A stretch of DNA of 64,000 nt from Acidobacteriota bacterium (GCA_039030395.1 JBCCEF010000012.1:62001-126000), one strand, 5' to 3'. Shown: positions 43,070 to 52,222, counted from the first letter of the stretch. Program-made: numbers and translations. Notes: a model not told the origin generated them from the sequence alone.

Positions 43070-44119
43070 CTAGTGCGGGGGATCGGCTTCGGCCGATCCC
43101 CCATTTTCGTGCTCGGTGTTCTCGGGCTCGTCGTAGGCTGCGGACATCTCAACGATGATCTTGCCGGCGACTCCACCAGCCATCAGAGCGCGGTAGGCGT
43201 CGGCGATTCTTTCGAAGGGCAAGACCCGATCCACCACCGGCCGCAGCCGCCCGTCCTCCAGCCGTGGCTGGGCAAAGTTCATAAAGCATCTCACCAACTC
43301 GGCCTTCTCCGCCCGCGAGCGCGGACGGAGCACCGAACCGATGATCGACAAGCGCCGGCTGAGGATCACCCCCAGGGGCACCTCCACGCTCTGGCCGGCA
43401 TCGATTCCCACCAGCACCAGCCGGCCGCCGGAGCGCAACGCCAGCAGCAGTCGCGGCAGGTGCTCGCCGCCGATGAGATCAAGGGCCAGATCGACCCCCT
43501 GGCCACCGTTCGCCCGGCGGATCGCCGCCGGCAAATCCGGCGCCAGCACCACCAGTTCCGAGGCGCCCAGTTCCCGCAAGGGTTCCAGCCGTTCGAGTCC
43601 GCGGCCGGCGGCGATCACCCGCGCCCCGAACTGCCGGGCCAGCTGCACGGTGAAGGTACCCACGCCGCCGTTGGCGCCGGTGATCACCACCGACTGACCC
43701 TCCTCGAGGCCGCCTTCGGCCACCAGGTTGGTCCAGGCGGTCAAAGCCACCTCCGGCACGGCGGCGGCTTCGGCGAATGACCAGTTCGGCGGCATCGCCA
43801 TGAGCTGGCCGACGGGAACGACCACCTTCTCGGCGTGTCCACCTCCAGCCAGTAGGGCCATCACCCGGTCACCAGGCTGCCAGAAGGTCACCTCCGGACC
43901 GAGGGCTTCGATCACCCCGGCGCATTCCAGGCCCGGCACCTCGCTCTCCCCCGGAGGTGGCGGATAGCTGCCCCGCAGTTGCCACAGGTCCGCCCGGTTG
44001 AGACCGGCGGCATGCACCCGGACCAGCACTTCGCCGCGGCCCGGCAAGGGATCCGCAAGATCGCCCACTTCCGGCCAGGGAGATGAAGGATCGCGGGTGG
44101 GCAAAACTGCGCGCATCAT
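43070..44119 (-). CDS. Quinone oxidoreductase-like NADPH-dependent alcohol dehydrogenase (MDR superfamily)
   Basis: 349 residues. N-terminal GroES-like domain (VLVRVHAAGLNRADLWQLRG, VPGLECAGVIEALG, PGDRVMALLAGGGHAEKVVV) and a Rossmann domain (VVITGANGGVGTFTVQLARQ, DLALDLIGG). The zinc-binding Cys/His set of zinc-ADHs is missing, so it belongs to the quinone-oxidoreductase/enoyl-reductase branch. The start at 44119 (MMRAVL) is chosen over 44293, which would run through the promoter of the next gene. The reading frame ends past the usual GKIIVEM end with an acidic tail of ~20 residues coded within the hairpin of the converging metalloprotease gene. Confidence 0.88.
   Translation of the reverse strand: MMRAVLPTRDPSSPWPEVGDLADPLPGRGEVLVRVHAAGLNRADLWQLRGSYPPPPGESEVPGLECAGVIEALGPEVTFWQPGDRVMALLAGGGHAEKVVVPVGQLMAMPPNWSFAEAAAVPEVALTAWTNLVAEGGLEEGQSVVITGANGGVGTFTVQLARQFGARVIAAGRGLERLEPLRELGASELVVLAPDLPAAIRRANGGQGVDLALDLIGGEHLPRLLLALRSGGRLVLVGIDAGQSVEVPLGVILSRRLSIIGSVLRPRSRAEKAELVRCFMNFAQPRLEDGRLRPVVDRVLPFERIADAYRALMAGGVAGKIIVEMSAAYDEPENTEHENGGSAEADPPH
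43077..43107 (+). terminator. Intrinsic terminator for the metalloprotease gene
   Basis: GGGGGATCGGC (43077-43087) pairs perfectly with GCCGATCCCCC (43092-43102) around a TTCG tetraloop, followed by ATTTT. The 11-bp stem and UUCG loop make it one of the best terminators in the window. It lies inside the 3' coding end of the converging oxidoreductase. Confidence 0.8.
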
Positions 44120-44240
44120 GCCGGTCAGGATACACTCTGGCGCCACCGACAATTTGTTTTCTTGGAACCGACGCCTCACTCCGGGCACCGCATTCGCCGT
44201 GAGCCCGCAGGAAGAGCTTGCAGAGAAAGGAAGAACCACC

Positions 44241-45866
44241 ATGGGAGGAGATGCGCTCCGCTCCATCGAGGAGCTGGCCCGGGAGATGGGCATCGCGCCG
44301 CAACATGTCGTGCCCTACGGCACCGAGAAGGCCAAGATCCGCCTGGGGTCCGTGGCAGGCCGACCGGCCGGCAAACTAGTCCTGGTTTCCGCCATCACCC
44401 CCACTCGCGCCGGTGAGGGCAAGACCACCACCTCCATCGGCCTCGCCCAGGGCCTCGCCAAGATCGGCAAGAAGGTCTGCCTGGCGCTGCGCGAACCCTC
44501 CCTCGGCCCGACCTTCGGCATGAAAGGCGGCGCCACCGGCGGCGGCCGTTCGGTCGTCGTGCCGGAGACGGACATCAACCTCCACTTCACCGGCGACTTC
44601 CACGCCATCTCCACCGCCAACAACCTGCTGGCGGCGATGCTCGACAATCACCTGCAGCACGGCAACGCTCTGGGCATCGACGTACGTCAGATCACCTGGC
44701 GGCGAGTGGTCGACTTGAACGACCGGGCGCTGCGCAACGTCATCGTCGGCCTCGGCGGACCGATGCAGGGGGTGCCCCGGGAAACCGGCTTCGACATTAC
44801 CCCGGCTTCCGAGATCATGGCCGCCCTCTGCCTGGCCGAAGGGTTGGACGATCTGCGCCGCCGCCTCGGCCGCCTGCAGGTAGCCATGGACCGCGACGGC
44901 AACCCGGTCACCGCCGACGACCTCAAAGCCACCGGCTCGATGATGGTGGTGCTCAAAGACGCCCTGATGCCCAACCTGGTGCAGTCCGTCGAGGGCGTTC
45001 CCGCCTTCATCCACGGCGGCCCCTTCGCCAACATCGCCCACGGCTGCAACTCGGTGCTCGCCACCAAGGCAGCCCTGGCGCACGGCGACTGGGCGGTCAC
45101 CGAAGCGGGCTTCGGCTTCGATCTGGGCGGCGAGAAGTTCTTCGACATCAAGTGCCGCTCGGCCGCCCTGCGACCGGTGACGGTGGTGCTGGTGGCGACG
45201 GTGCGGGCCCTGCGGCACCACGGCGGCGGCGGCACGGACACCGATCCGCGCGCCGTCGAAGCGGGTATCCCCAACCTCCTCAAGCACATCGAGAACGCCC
45301 GCAAATTCGGCTTCGAGCCGGTCGTGGCCCTCAACCGCTTCGGCGACGACACGGACGAGGAGATCGCCGTCGTGCGCGCCGCCTGTGAACAGGCCGGCAC
45401 CACCTTTGCCGAGTCCGACCACTTCGGCCAGGGCGGCGAAGGAGCCATCGACCTGGCCCGCGCGGTGGTGGCCCAAGCAGAATCGAAGCCCGGCAACCTC
45501 AAGCTCCTCTACGAGCTGGATCAGCCACTGAAGGCCAAGATCGAAACCATCGCCACGGAAGTCTACGGCGCCGCCTCGGTGGCCTACTCGAAACAGGCCG
45601 AGAAGGACTTGAAGCGCATCGACGGCCTGGGCCTGAGCGGACTTCCCCTGTGTGTCGCCAAGACCCCGGCGTCGCTGTCCGACAACCCGCAGCTCGCCGG
45701 CCGGCCGGAAGGCTTCGAGATCACCGTCGAGAGCGTCGTCTCGGCCGCCGGAGCCGGCTTTGTGATCCCGCTCCTGGGCAGCATCCTCCGCATGCCGGGC
45801 CTACCGGCGGAACCGGCGGCCCACCGCATCGACCTGGTGGACGGCGAGGTTCAAGGGATGCACTAG
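44241..45866 (+). CDS. fhs: Formate-tetrahydrofolate ligase
   Basis: 541 residues. The P-loop TPTRAGEGKTTTSIG is at about 53-67, and ALREPSLGPTFGMKGGATGGG follows as in all members; HFTGDFHAISTANNLL and GGRPEGFEITVESVVSAAGA-type segments are present. It makes 10-formyl-THF from formate, ATP and THF. The ATG at 44241 has AGAAAGGAAGAA upstream; a longer frame from 43998 would overlap the divergent oxidoreductase start and is rejected. Its TAG lies inside repeat copy B. No other one-carbon genes are adjacent. Confidence 0.93.
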   Translation: MGGDALRSIEELAREMGIAPQHVVPYGTEKAKIRLGSVAGRPAGKLVLVSAITPTRAGEGKTTTSIGLAQGLAKIGKKVCLALREPSLGPTFGMKGGATGGGRSVVVPETDINLHFTGDFHAISTANNLLAAMLDNHLQHGNALGIDVRQITWRRVVDLNDRALRNVIVGLGGPMQGVPRETGFDITPASEIMAALCLAEGLDDLRRRLGRLQVAMDRDGNPVTADDLKATGSMMVVLKDALMPNLVQSVEGVPAFIHGGPFANIAHGCNSVLATKAALAHGDWAVTEAGFGFDLGGEKFFDIKCRSAALRPVTVVLVATVRALRHHGGGGTDTDPRAVEAGIPNLLKHIENARKFGFEPVVALNRFGDDTDEEIAVVRAACEQAGTTFAESDHFGQGGEGAIDLARAVVAQAESKPGNLKLLYELDQPLKAKIETIATEVYGAASVAYSKQAEKDLKRIDGLGLSGLPLCVAKTPASLSDNPQLAGRPEGFEITVESVVSAAGAGFVIPLLGSILRMPGLPAEPAAHRIDLVDGEVQGMH

Positions 45867-45915
45867 CAGGTTGCTGAAAAAGGCCTTTGGCCTATGATTT
45901 CAGCTGCCCTGCTAG
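45863..45915 (-). repeat. Dispersed palindromic repeat, copy B (53 bp)
   Basis: Reverse complement of the element at 3996-4047, with about 48 of 53 positions alike; the CTAGCAGGGCAGCTGAAATC side is identical. It contains the fhs stop codon and sits between convergent genes, as copy A does. Confidence 0.8.
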
Positions 45916-45937
45916 TTCTCTCTCTAGGGGGCTGGGC

Positions 45938-45957
45938 GGCGGACCCTCGGGTCCGCC
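45938..45957 (+). terminator. Hairpin terminator between fhs and the acyl-CoA dehydrogenase gene
   Basis: GGCGGACCC (45938-45946) pairs with GGGTCCGCC (45949-45957), followed by GTTTCTCGTTG. It is well placed to end fhs transcription and, being symmetric, perhaps also the converging gene. Confidence 0.6.
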
Positions 45958-45986
45958 GTTTCTCGTTGTTGCCTAAGTTGGGCGTT

Positions 45987-47891
45987 CTATCCGGCCTTGA
46001 CCGGCGCCAGGCGCGGCTTGGCGGGCTTCTTCTCTGCCTCGGCCTGCTCACCCGGGTGCAAAATGCCGTCTTCCAGCCAGCGGTGCTTGCCGGCGAGCAC
46101 CCGCATCGCGACACCGTACTTGCGCACATCGTCGTTCGACCACAGGTCGCGGAAGAGCTGACGAATGCGGCGGCGGGAGGTGCGGCAGAACAGATCCGCC
46201 ATCTCGGTGGCGTTCCTGGCATCCCGGTGGCGCTGCTCGGTCAACGCCTGAGCCCGGCAGATCGACGCGGCCATCGCAAACAGCTCATTGGCGACATCCA
46301 CCAGGCGGAACAGGAAGGCCTGCTTGTTCTGCAGCTTGGCCTGGTGCACCACCATGCCGTGGAACACCTCGCGCGCCAGCTTGCGGGAGCTGCGCTCGAC
46401 GAAACGCAGGTGCCCACCGAGGCGACCGAACTCGTCGTAGCGCGGGTAGCGGCCCCAGCCCAGCCAGCGGGTCGGGTACCAGGAGGCGTAGAAGGCGCCG
46501 ATTGTGGGCAGAGCGGCGGCCTTCTCGGCAATGCCCTGCTTCGGATCGATCAGGGCACCGGCCACCTGCAGGTGCTTGTCCACCGCCTCGCGGGCCATGA
46601 ACAGATGCATGATCTCGCTCGAGCCCTCGAAGATCTTGTTGATCCGGTAGTCGCGCATCATACGCTCCACCCCGATGGGCTCTTCACCGCGGGCGGCCAG
46701 GGACTTCTCCGTCTCGTAGCCGCGGCCACCGCGGATCTGCATCGTCTCGTCGACGATGTGCCAGGTCCAGTAGGTGTTCCACTCCTTGGCCGCCGCCGCT
46801 TCCAGGCGAATGTCGTAGCCGCCGCGGTCGGCCATTTCGGTGGCCAGTGCGGCGACGGATTCCATGGCATAGGTGGTCGCCGCCATGTCCGCCAGCTTGT
46901 GGGCGATGGCCTCGTGTTTGCCGATCGCCTTGCCCCACTGCTCACGCTCGGCGGCGAAGGTGCGGCAGATCTCCAGGCAGGTCTTGGCGGTGCCGACGGA
47001 ACCGTTGGGGATCGACAGGCGGCCGTCGTTCAAGGTGGTGAGGGCGATCTTCAAGCCGCGGCCCTCACCGCCGATCAGATTCTCCGCCGGAATGCGCACA
47101 TCCTTGAAGCTGATCACCGCGTTGGCGAGCGCACGCAGGCCCATGAAATGGCAGCGGTGCTCGATCTTCACGCCCTTCCAGCCGGTCTCCACCACGAAGG
47201 CGCTGATCTTCTTGGTCGCCGGGTCCGTCGCCATCACCACCAGCAGCTTCGCGAGGGTGCCGTTGGTGCACCACAGCTTCTCGCCGTTCAACCGGTAGTC
47301 GCCGTCTTCGGTCTTGACGGCGGTGGTGGTCATGCGGGCCGGATCGGAACCCACCTGCGCCTCGGTCAGGGCGAAGGCCGAAATCTCGCCGGCGGCGCAC
47401 TTCGGCAGGTACTTCTTTTTGAGTTCCGGACTGCCGAAGAGCTTCAGCGGCTGCGGAACGCCGATCGACTGATGGGCCGACAGCAGGGCGGAAAGATTGC
47501 CGTCCACGCTGCCCATGAAGCGCATCACTTTCTGATACTCGGCGGAGGAGAAACCGAGGCCGCCGTACTCCTTGGGGATCTTCATGCCGAAGGCGCCGAG
47601 CTTGCGCAGGCCGTCGATCACCTTCTCCGGGTACTCGCCGGTGGCGTCGATCTCCACCGCGTCGACCTCGTCGCGCACAAATTCGCGGAAGGCGCGGAAG
47701 AAGGCCCGGAACTCCGGGCGCTCCTCGTTGTCCTCGCGGGGCAGCGGGAAGGGATGGATCAGATCGAGCCGAAAGTTGCCGAGGAACAGCTCCCGCATGA
47801 AGCTCGGCTGTTTCCACTCCTTCTCCCGGGAGGCTTCCGCCACCTCCATCGACTCGGCTTCACTGACCTGGATCTTCTTATCGCTCGCCAT
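45987..47891 (-). CDS. Acyl-CoA dehydrogenase, VLCAD/ACAD9-like long form
   Basis: 634 residues, longer than the ~380 of short/medium-chain enzymes. The core has FALTEAQVGSDPARMTTTA, YRLNGEKLWCTNG, the FAD segment and a catalytic Glu in INKIFEGSSEIMHLF. A C-terminal extension of ~200 residues (YASWYPTRWLGWGRYPRYDEFG ... LWSNDDVRKYGVAMRVLAGK) is what VLCAD/ACAD9-type enzymes use for membrane contact. It starts beta-oxidation of long acyl-CoAs. ATG at 47891 is preferred over the GTG at 47897 because GGGGAG then lies 5 bases upstream. A promoter is seen at 47967-47994. Confidence 0.93.
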   Translation of the reverse strand: MASDKKIQVSEAESMEVAEASREKEWKQPSFMRELFLGNFRLDLIHPFPLPREDNEERPEFRAFFRAFREFVRDEVDAVEIDATGEYPEKVIDGLRKLGAFGMKIPKEYGGLGFSSAEYQKVMRFMGSVDGNLSALLSAHQSIGVPQPLKLFGSPELKKKYLPKCAAGEISAFALTEAQVGSDPARMTTTAVKTEDGDYRLNGEKLWCTNGTLAKLLVVMATDPATKKISAFVVETGWKGVKIEHRCHFMGLRALANAVISFKDVRIPAENLIGGEGRGLKIALTTLNDGRLSIPNGSVGTAKTCLEICRTFAAEREQWGKAIGKHEAIAHKLADMAATTYAMESVAALATEMADRGGYDIRLEAAAAKEWNTYWTWHIVDETMQIRGGRGYETEKSLAARGEEPIGVERMMRDYRINKIFEGSSEIMHLFMAREAVDKHLQVAGALIDPKQGIAEKAAALPTIGAFYASWYPTRWLGWGRYPRYDEFGRLGGHLRFVERSSRKLAREVFHGMVVHQAKLQNKQAFLFRLVDVANELFAMAASICRAQALTEQRHRDARNATEMADLFCRTSRRRIRQLFRDLWSNDDVRKYGVAMRVLAGKHRWLEDGILHPGEQAEAEKKPAKPRLAPVKAG

Positions 47892-47966
47892 CGCCACTCC
47901 CCTTTGCTCGGTGATCTTCGCTCGGTCTTTCTTCGGTCAACCGCTAGATGCCGCGACTCGGCATTC

Positions 47967-47994
47967 AGTGTAGCAGATCGAGAAATTCCTGCAA
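47967..47994 (-). promoter_or_regulatory. Extended -10 promoter for the acyl-CoA dehydrogenase gene
   Basis: On the minus strand, TTGCAG (47994-47989) and TACACT (47972-47967) are 16 bp apart, with TGC directly upstream of the -10. The gene starts about 76 bp further on. The -35 is weak (3/6), so the extended -10 carries most of the support. Confidence 0.45.
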
Positions 47995-48104
47995 AAGTCT
48001 CTGCTGTATGGGCCTTCCCGAGCTCGAGGGAGAGGCGGCAAGGCGCGGCGGAGCCTCTTTGCCGCAGTCCGGCAAGCCGCGCCACGGCATCGCCTGGCGG
48101 CAGC

Positions 48105-48995
48105 CTAGGCGGGATCCTCCTGCAGCCGCCGCCGGCCGGGAGTCGCCGCCAACGCCACCCCGGCCACTACCAGGGCAGCGCCCGCGAGCACCCGCGCGGT
48201 GAGGGTCTCGCCCAGAAACAGAGTTCCCGTCACCACCGCGACCACCGGCACCGCATAGGTGATGAGCGCCAGGCGGTTGGCGGGCATGCGGTTCAAGAGC
48301 CAGAAGTAGAGCGAAAAGGTAATCGCCGAACCGCACAGCGAGAGGTACAGCAAGGCACCGATGGACGAACCGTTCCAGATCACTTCCCGGTCCCCTTCGA
48401 CCAGCGCCGCCAGGGCGCCCATGATGGCTGCCGTCATCACCATCGGCACAGCGGTGATCGACAGCGGATGCAGATCCTTGCCCCAACGCTTGGTGGCGAC
48501 ATTGGCGATGGCCGAAACGAAGGGTGAGATCAAGAACACCGCCGCGGCCAGCGCCACCCCCGGGCCGCCCAGACGGCTCAAGTCTTCCGAAAAAATCACC
48601 GCCACACCCACAAAGCCCACCAGGGTGCCAAAGGCACCGCGGGGCGTTAGGCGTTCGCCCGGCAGCCAGAAATGGCCGAAGCCGGCGACGAACAGCGGAA
48701 AAGTGGCGAAGAGCACCGCCGCCAGGCCGGAGGGCACCCGCTGCTCGGCCCAGTACACCACCCCATAGGAGAGCGAGAAGGAAAGCAGGCAGTTGACCAG
48801 CCACAGGATCTTCTCCCGGCGACTGCGGCCGAGCTTCACCTTGAACACCGGCACCAGGGCGAGCAGCAACGCACCGGCGATGGCGAAGCGCAGGGCGACG
48901 CCGGTGAACGGCGGAATGCCCTCCAGCCCAATCCGAATCGCCGCCCAGGTGGTGCCCCAGATGAGCACCAAAACGGTGACCGCCAGGCGGTTCAT
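48105..48995 (-). CDS. EamA/DMT-family inner-membrane transporter
   Basis: 296 residues with about ten membrane helices in two EamA repeats: LAVTVLVLIWGTTWAAIRIG ... VGFVGVAVIF and GGPGVALAAAVFLISPFVSA ... AGAALVVAGVAL. Such proteins export metabolites or amino acids; substrate unknown. The start at 48995 (MNRLAV) is chosen because the frame upstream runs through asnS in another frame and lacks membrane character. It lies 37 bp after asnS on the same strand and is probably co-transcribed. Confidence 0.92.
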   Translation of the reverse strand: MNRLAVTVLVLIWGTTWAAIRIGLEGIPPFTGVALRFAIAGALLLALVPVFKVKLGRSRREKILWLVNCLLSFSLSYGVVYWAEQRVPSGLAAVLFATFPLFVAGFGHFWLPGERLTPRGAFGTLVGFVGVAVIFSEDLSRLGGPGVALAAAVFLISPFVSAIANVATKRWGKDLHPLSITAVPMVMTAAIMGALAALVEGDREVIWNGSSIGALLYLSLCGSAITFSLYFWLLNRMPANRLALITYAVPVVAVVTGTLFLGETLTARVLAGAALVVAGVALAATPGRRRLQEDPA

Positions 48996-49032
48996 CGCAC
49001 GACCGATTCTGTTGAACGAGTGAAGCAGCAGG

Positions 49033-50337
49033 TCAAGGGTAAATCCGATAGAGCATCCGCGGGTACGGGATGGTCTCCCGCAGATGGGGTAGGCCACACA
49101 TCCAGGCGACAAAGCGCTCCACCCCCATGCCGAAGCCGGAATGAGGGAATCCGCCATACTTGCGGACATCAAGATACCACTGAAAGGCCTCGACGGGCAG
49201 ATCGTGCTGGTGGATGCGTTCGAGCAGTAGATCGTGATCGTGGATGCGCTGGCTGCCGCCGATGATCTCGCCGTAGCCCTCCGGTGCCAGCAGGTCGAGA
49301 CCGAGCACCACCTCCGGGTCTTCCGGATCCGGCTCCATATAAAAGGCTTTCATCGCCGTCGGGAATCGCGAGACCATCACCGGCTTGTCGAAGTGATTGG
49401 CGAGCACCGTTTCCTCGTCGGCACCGAAGTCATCTCCCCACTCGATCGCCTTGCCCTGCTGGCGCAGGATCTCCAAGGCCTCGCGGTAGGTGATGCGCGG
49501 GAACGGCGGCACAATGCGCTCCAGCACCTCCCGGTCGCGCTCCAGCACCTTCAGGTCCTCGCCACAGCGGTCGAGCACCCGGCCGGTCAGCTCGCAGACG
49601 AATTCTTCGGCCAGTTCGCACAGGCCATCGAACTCGAGAAAGGCCACTTCCGGCTCGACCATCCAAAACTCCATCAGGTGGCGCCGAGTCTTCGACTTCT
49701 CCGCCCGGAAGGTCGGACCGAAGCAGTAGACCTTGCCGAGGGCCGCCGCCGCCGGCTCGAGATAGAGCTGGCCGGACTGCGACAGGTACGCCTTGTCGCC
49801 GAAATAGTCCGTCTCGAAGAGGGTCGAAGTGCCCTCGCAGGCCGCCGGGGTGAGGATCGGCGAGTCGATCAGGGTGAAGTCGCGGCGGTAGAAGAAATCG
49901 CGGATCGCCTGGCACACCTCACTCCGCACCCGGAGGGCGGCCCGCTGGCGGCTGGAGCGAAGCCACAGGTGCCGGTGCTCCATCAAGAACGCCGTGCCGT
50001 GCTCTTTGGGGGTGATGGGGTAATCGTCGGCGGTGCTCAGCACCGTCAGGCCGGACCCCTGGATCTCCACCCCGCCGGGAGCCCGAGCGTCCACCTTCAC
50101 GGTGCCCTCCACCGCCACCACCGACTCCTGTCCGGCCGCCTGCACCGCCTCCCAGGCCGCCTCGTCGAGATCCGCCTTGCTGGCGACGACCTGCACCACT
50201 CCACTGCCGTCGCGCACCTGCACGAAGGCGATCTTGCCGCTGGAGCGCTTCTTCTCCACCCAACCGCGCAGCAACACCTGCTCGCCATCGTGATGGTGGA
50301 GGGATCGGATACTCGGGGTGGGTAGCGTTTCAGCCAT
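49033..50337 (-). CDS. asnS: Asparaginyl-tRNA synthetase
   Basis: 434 residues. An N-terminal OB-fold anticodon-binding domain (QVLLRGWVEKKRSSGKIAFV) leads to the class II catalytic core with motif 2 (GPTFRAEKSKTRRHLMEFWM) and motif 3 (GFGMGVERFVAWMCGL), ending YPRMLYRIYP. YPITPKEHGTAFLMEHRHLW is typical of AsnRS rather than AspRS. It charges tRNA-Asn directly. A CTAGCAGGG motif (50350-50358) lies 13 bp before its start. Confidence 0.94.
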   Translation of the reverse strand: MAETLPTPSIRSLHHHDGEQVLLRGWVEKKRSSGKIAFVQVRDGSGVVQVVASKADLDEAAWEAVQAAGQESVVAVEGTVKVDARAPGGVEIQGSGLTVLSTADDYPITPKEHGTAFLMEHRHLWLRSSRQRAALRVRSEVCQAIRDFFYRRDFTLIDSPILTPAACEGTSTLFETDYFGDKAYLSQSGQLYLEPAAAALGKVYCFGPTFRAEKSKTRRHLMEFWMVEPEVAFLEFDGLCELAEEFVCELTGRVLDRCGEDLKVLERDREVLERIVPPFPRITYREALEILRQQGKAIEWGDDFGADEETVLANHFDKPVMVSRFPTAMKAFYMEPDPEDPEVVLGLDLLAPEGYGEIIGGSQRIHDHDLLLERIHQHDLPVEAFQWYLDVRKYGGFPHSGFGMGVERFVAWMCGLPHLRETIPYPRMLYRIYP

Positions 50338-50419
50338 AGCGCAGGGATACTAGCAGGGTGCCAAAGAGCGCTACATGCCGGATTCCAACCGCGCCCCGAG
50401 CCGTTGTCTGGGCGCTCCG

Positions 50420-52150
50420 TCAGGGGTCGGGCTCGGCGCCTTCGGGAGCTTTCTCCAGCCGCGCGATCGCCTCCTCCGGATCCTGGTACCAGGGATTCGA
50501 TTCCAGCGCTTTGGCGTAGGCGGCGATCGCGCCGTCGCGGTTCCCACCGTCCTCCCGCGCCTGCCCGATGTGCCACCAAAGCGGCGCGCTTCTCGGATAC
50601 ATTTCGGCGCAGAGGTCATAGAGCTGCCCGGCGAGGTCGCGCTGACCGCGGTAGTAGTACCGATAGCCGAGAAAAATACAGTTGTCCGGGCTGATCAGCG
50701 GTTCCCCGGCCACCTCTTCGGGGATCCCGGCGACCGCTTCCCGTGCGGCCCTCACGTCGCCTTCAAGGAGGGCGTCTTCAAAGGCCGTGGCGAATGGAAG
50801 AAGCAACTCTTGTCTGTTCCGAAGATTCTGTTCGATCTCCACCAAGCCTTGCTCAGAGATCCACCGACCGGCGAGCGCCACGCCGGCGATGGACTCGGTG
50901 GCGGCAATGTTCTCCAGAGGGTTGTCGCGCAGCAGCAAGAGATCGGCGCTGAAGCCGGATTCGATCCGACCCCAGGGAGGTTCGGCGGCGCCGATCTCCT
51001 GGAGGTAGCGACCGAGGTTCAGCGTCGCCGTCTGCAAGGCTTCCAGCTCGCTTAACCCGGCCGCCACCAGGCTGCGCAGTTCCAGGTGCACGCCGTAGCC
51101 CGGCAGGGCACCGCCGAAGCCGGCGTCGGTCCCCAGAATCAAGGGCACTCCCCGGTCGCGCAGCGCCGCCGTCAGATCGGAGACGAACTCCGCCGCATCC
51201 TCCATCTGCGCGGCGAAGGCGTCCGGCGATTCACGGTTGGCGAACCAGCCTTGGCGGGCTCCGAAGGAGAGCTTCATTCCGGCCGGCAGCGCCGCGAAGG
51301 CGTCCTGGGCCAGGAAGGAGTCGAGAGCCAGCACCTGCGGTGGGACGTCCTGGAGGTACCGGATCATCGGCGTCACGGTGACGCCCCGCTCAGCCAGCCG
51401 CGCGGCGAGGGTGGGAATCTGGGAGCGGTCGAAGCGCCGCGGTTCCTCTTCGAAGGCCTCGAAGGCCAGCTCTTCGCCGTGAGCGACATAGCGCAGGCCC
51501 GCTTCCAGCGCACCTTCGATGCCGCTTTCGCGGGACACGTGGCCGGTGGTGATCATGCCTTTGTCCCGCGCCGCATCGATCACTGACCGCAGGGTCTCCG
51601 CATCCATCTGCTGGTAGACCTTGACGGCGTCGTAGCCCTGTTCGGCCATCCAGCCGACTATCTCCGGCGCGGTCTCCGGGGTCACGGAGGTGAACAGCGG
51701 ATTGGTCGGTCGGGGACCATCCAGGGTGGGTCCGACGGTGACGATCCTCGGCCCGTCGCGGCGGCCCTGGCGGACGTCGTCCCGCAGGGCCAGATGTGTC
51801 GGCCCGCCGGACATGTTGACCACCAGCCCCACGCCGTGGCGCCGGTAGTTCTCCAGTTCGCTCGGGTATTGCAGGTGGACGTGCGCATCGCCCAGGGCGG
51901 GGATCAGGAAACTGCCGTCCGCATCGACCATCTGTGCCGCCTCGAACTGCCCTTCGCGGGTGTCCGGCAGCACGGCCTCGATCACGCCCTGATCCACCAC
52001 GACAACCTGCCCGGAGACTACGGCGCCGCTCTCGACATCGATCACCTTCACGTCGCGAAGGACGAGGTCCACCGACCGTTTCGGCTCACAGGCCGCCAGC
52101 AGCAGCGTCGGCACCAGCAACCCGAGCAAAGCGCAGAGATTTCGCTTCAT
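50420..52150 (-). CDS. Amidohydrolase-family lipoprotein with C-terminal TPR region
   Basis: 576 residues. A lipoprotein signal ends at Cys21 (LLVPTLLLAAC). The catalytic set is complete: HxH in LGDAHVHLQ, Lys in YDAVKVYQQ, His in TGHVSRES and YVAHGEELAF, Asp in ILGTDAGFGG. The family acts on amides, esters or cyclic imides such as dipeptides and imidazolones; the substrate is unknown. The last ~130 residues, after IAGVALAGRWISE, form helical repeats of TPR type (CIFLGYRYYYRGQRDLAGQL, WWHIGQAREDGGNRDGAIAA), unusual for the family and perhaps for partner binding. ATG 52150 is preferred to 52156 for ribosome-site spacing. Confidence 0.88.
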   Translation of the reverse strand: MKRNLCALLGLLVPTLLLAACEPKRSVDLVLRDVKVIDVESGAVVSGQVVVVDQGVIEAVLPDTREGQFEAAQMVDADGSFLIPALGDAHVHLQYPSELENYRRHGVGLVVNMSGGPTHLALRDDVRQGRRDGPRIVTVGPTLDGPRPTNPLFTSVTPETAPEIVGWMAEQGYDAVKVYQQMDAETLRSVIDAARDKGMITTGHVSRESGIEGALEAGLRYVAHGEELAFEAFEEEPRRFDRSQIPTLAARLAERGVTVTPMIRYLQDVPPQVLALDSFLAQDAFAALPAGMKLSFGARQGWFANRESPDAFAAQMEDAAEFVSDLTAALRDRGVPLILGTDAGFGGALPGYGVHLELRSLVAAGLSELEALQTATLNLGRYLQEIGAAEPPWGRIESGFSADLLLLRDNPLENIAATESIAGVALAGRWISEQGLVEIEQNLRNRQELLLPFATAFEDALLEGDVRAAREAVAGIPEEVAGEPLISPDNCIFLGYRYYYRGQRDLAGQLYDLCAEMYPRSAPLWWHIGQAREDGGNRDGAIAAYAKALESNPWYQDPEEAIARLEKAPEGAEPDP

Positions 52151-52222
52151 CGTCATTCCCTCGCTCTGATTCCGAGGCGGTTGAGAAGCTGTCGGGAGAG
52201 ACGGCTAGGAGCCGCCGAACAG

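Noticed and set aside
43998-44240. Upstream extension of fhs
   Set aside because: It would overlap the divergent oxidoreductase start; the ATG at 44241 aligns with the family start.
45894-48527. An 877-codon plus-strand open frame
   Set aside because: Antisense to the acyl-CoA dehydrogenase and transporter genes; no family motifs.
48996-49172. Upstream extension of the EamA transporter
   Set aside because: It lies in asnS in a different frame and lacks membrane character.
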